From Lanius collurio (lineage: Eukaryota > Chordata > Aves > Passeriformes > Laniidae): a DNA stretch of 64,000 bases. The translations under genes and the position numbers were made by a program. The first letter of the stretch is position 1. Every line of letters begins with the position of its first letter. The notes below the pieces were generated by a model. The model ran no database searches and was not told the origin of the DNA. It saw only the letters and a list, made by a program, of their open reading frames with translations. Shown here piece after piece: positions 63,695-64,000 of this stretch. The stretch covers positions 10,718,885-10,782,884 of the forward strand of contig JACBWW010000028.1 of assembly GCA_020086605.1 (NCBI GenBank), in the 5' to 3' direction.

Positions 63695-64000
63695 CTGGGT
63701 GGGGGAACAAATAACAGGAACAAATTGCAGAAGAGCAGTAAGAATGGCACCTACACTACCAGGTCACTGAGACCCCACCATACCCCGGAGTGCACTTTCT
63801 CAGGGTGCTTAGGCCAGGAGGCAAAGCCTTGATAATTTACCGGGGTGGAATGGAAACACTACTTACAGCCATCTCATAAAGGGCACAAAAAAACTATACA
63901 AAAAGTTAGTAAAAGCTAGACAACCTGAAACCACTAGAGAAGCAGACTTGTAAGACATTTTCTGCCCTGTGTCTCACCCAGGAATCCATGTAGGGACTGA
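63695..64000. other. Unidentified sequence following the LTR
   Basis: The segment is somewhat richer in G and C than the surroundings (for example near 63770-63830). It could be retroviral internal sequence, but no motif is recognisable in 306 bp. Confidence 0.35.

Noticed and set aside
63695..63720. Possible tRNA-Pro-like primer binding site after the 63304-63694 LTR
   Set aside because: Only the TGGGGG core agrees. The remaining positions do not match, unlike the tRNA-His site at 48690.
1..64000. CRISPR arrays, operons, phage or plasmid features
   Set aside because: No regularly spaced repeats of the right size and no prokaryotic-like gene density. The repeat content is avian.

Overview
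The window looks like 64 kb of non-coding nuclear DNA from a bird, most likely a passerine or related neoavian. It is AT-rich with long open stretches. It is littered with CR1 LINE fragments of the avian type, including the octamer (ATTCTATG-like) 3' tail, and with several families of avian endogenous-retrovirus LTRs. One LTR (39036-39609) follows closely, from memory, a well-known avian LTR layout that begins TGTGCTGGTTTTGGCTGG. No protein-coding gene, rRNA, functional tRNA or CRISPR array can be supported. All open reading frames are short (at most about 146 codons), and the longest either lie inside repeats or resemble nothing recognised. The best reading is an intergenic or large intronic region. 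Because it is eukaryotic, ribosome-binding sites, operons and bacterial-type terminators do not apply.

Layout: 1-13475 is mostly unrecognised AT-rich DNA with one ancient MIR-like SINE (8203-8335). From 13476 to 20356 there is a reverse-strand LTR, a decayed CR1 3' end, a CR1 RT-to-3'-end copy followed by a second, mosaic CR1 scrap with an intact octamer tail, and a 3' LTR piece. From 20357 to 31737 the DNA is mainly unique, with a (GTTT)9 microsatellite, small tandem duplications, a poly-A tract and an 860-bp reverse-strand solo LTR with a 4-bp target duplication. From 31738 to 40152 there are two more CR1 copies, a G-quadruplex-prone purine tract and two adjacent solo LTRs of different families, one with a clear 6-bp target duplication. 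From 41271 to 50516 there is an 18-unit tetranucleotide microsatellite, another LTR, and a degenerate LTR-internal-LTR structure whose internal region starts with a tRNA-His-like primer binding site and carries a nested antisense CR1. From 50517 to 63303 almost nothing is recognised except paired hairpins at 55874-55917. The window ends with a second copy of the LTR family seen at 13476.

How the parts relate: these are independent layers of transposition, not cooperating genes. The MIR-like SINE should be oldest. The CR1 copies are truncated and frame-broken, and the CR1 inside the retroviral pair must postdate that provirus if the pair is one insertion. The solo LTRs with readable target duplications are likely the youngest. 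Repeat boundaries were judged by eye against remembered consensus patterns and are approximate unless a target-site duplication or tail fixes them. I found no convincing novel functional system.
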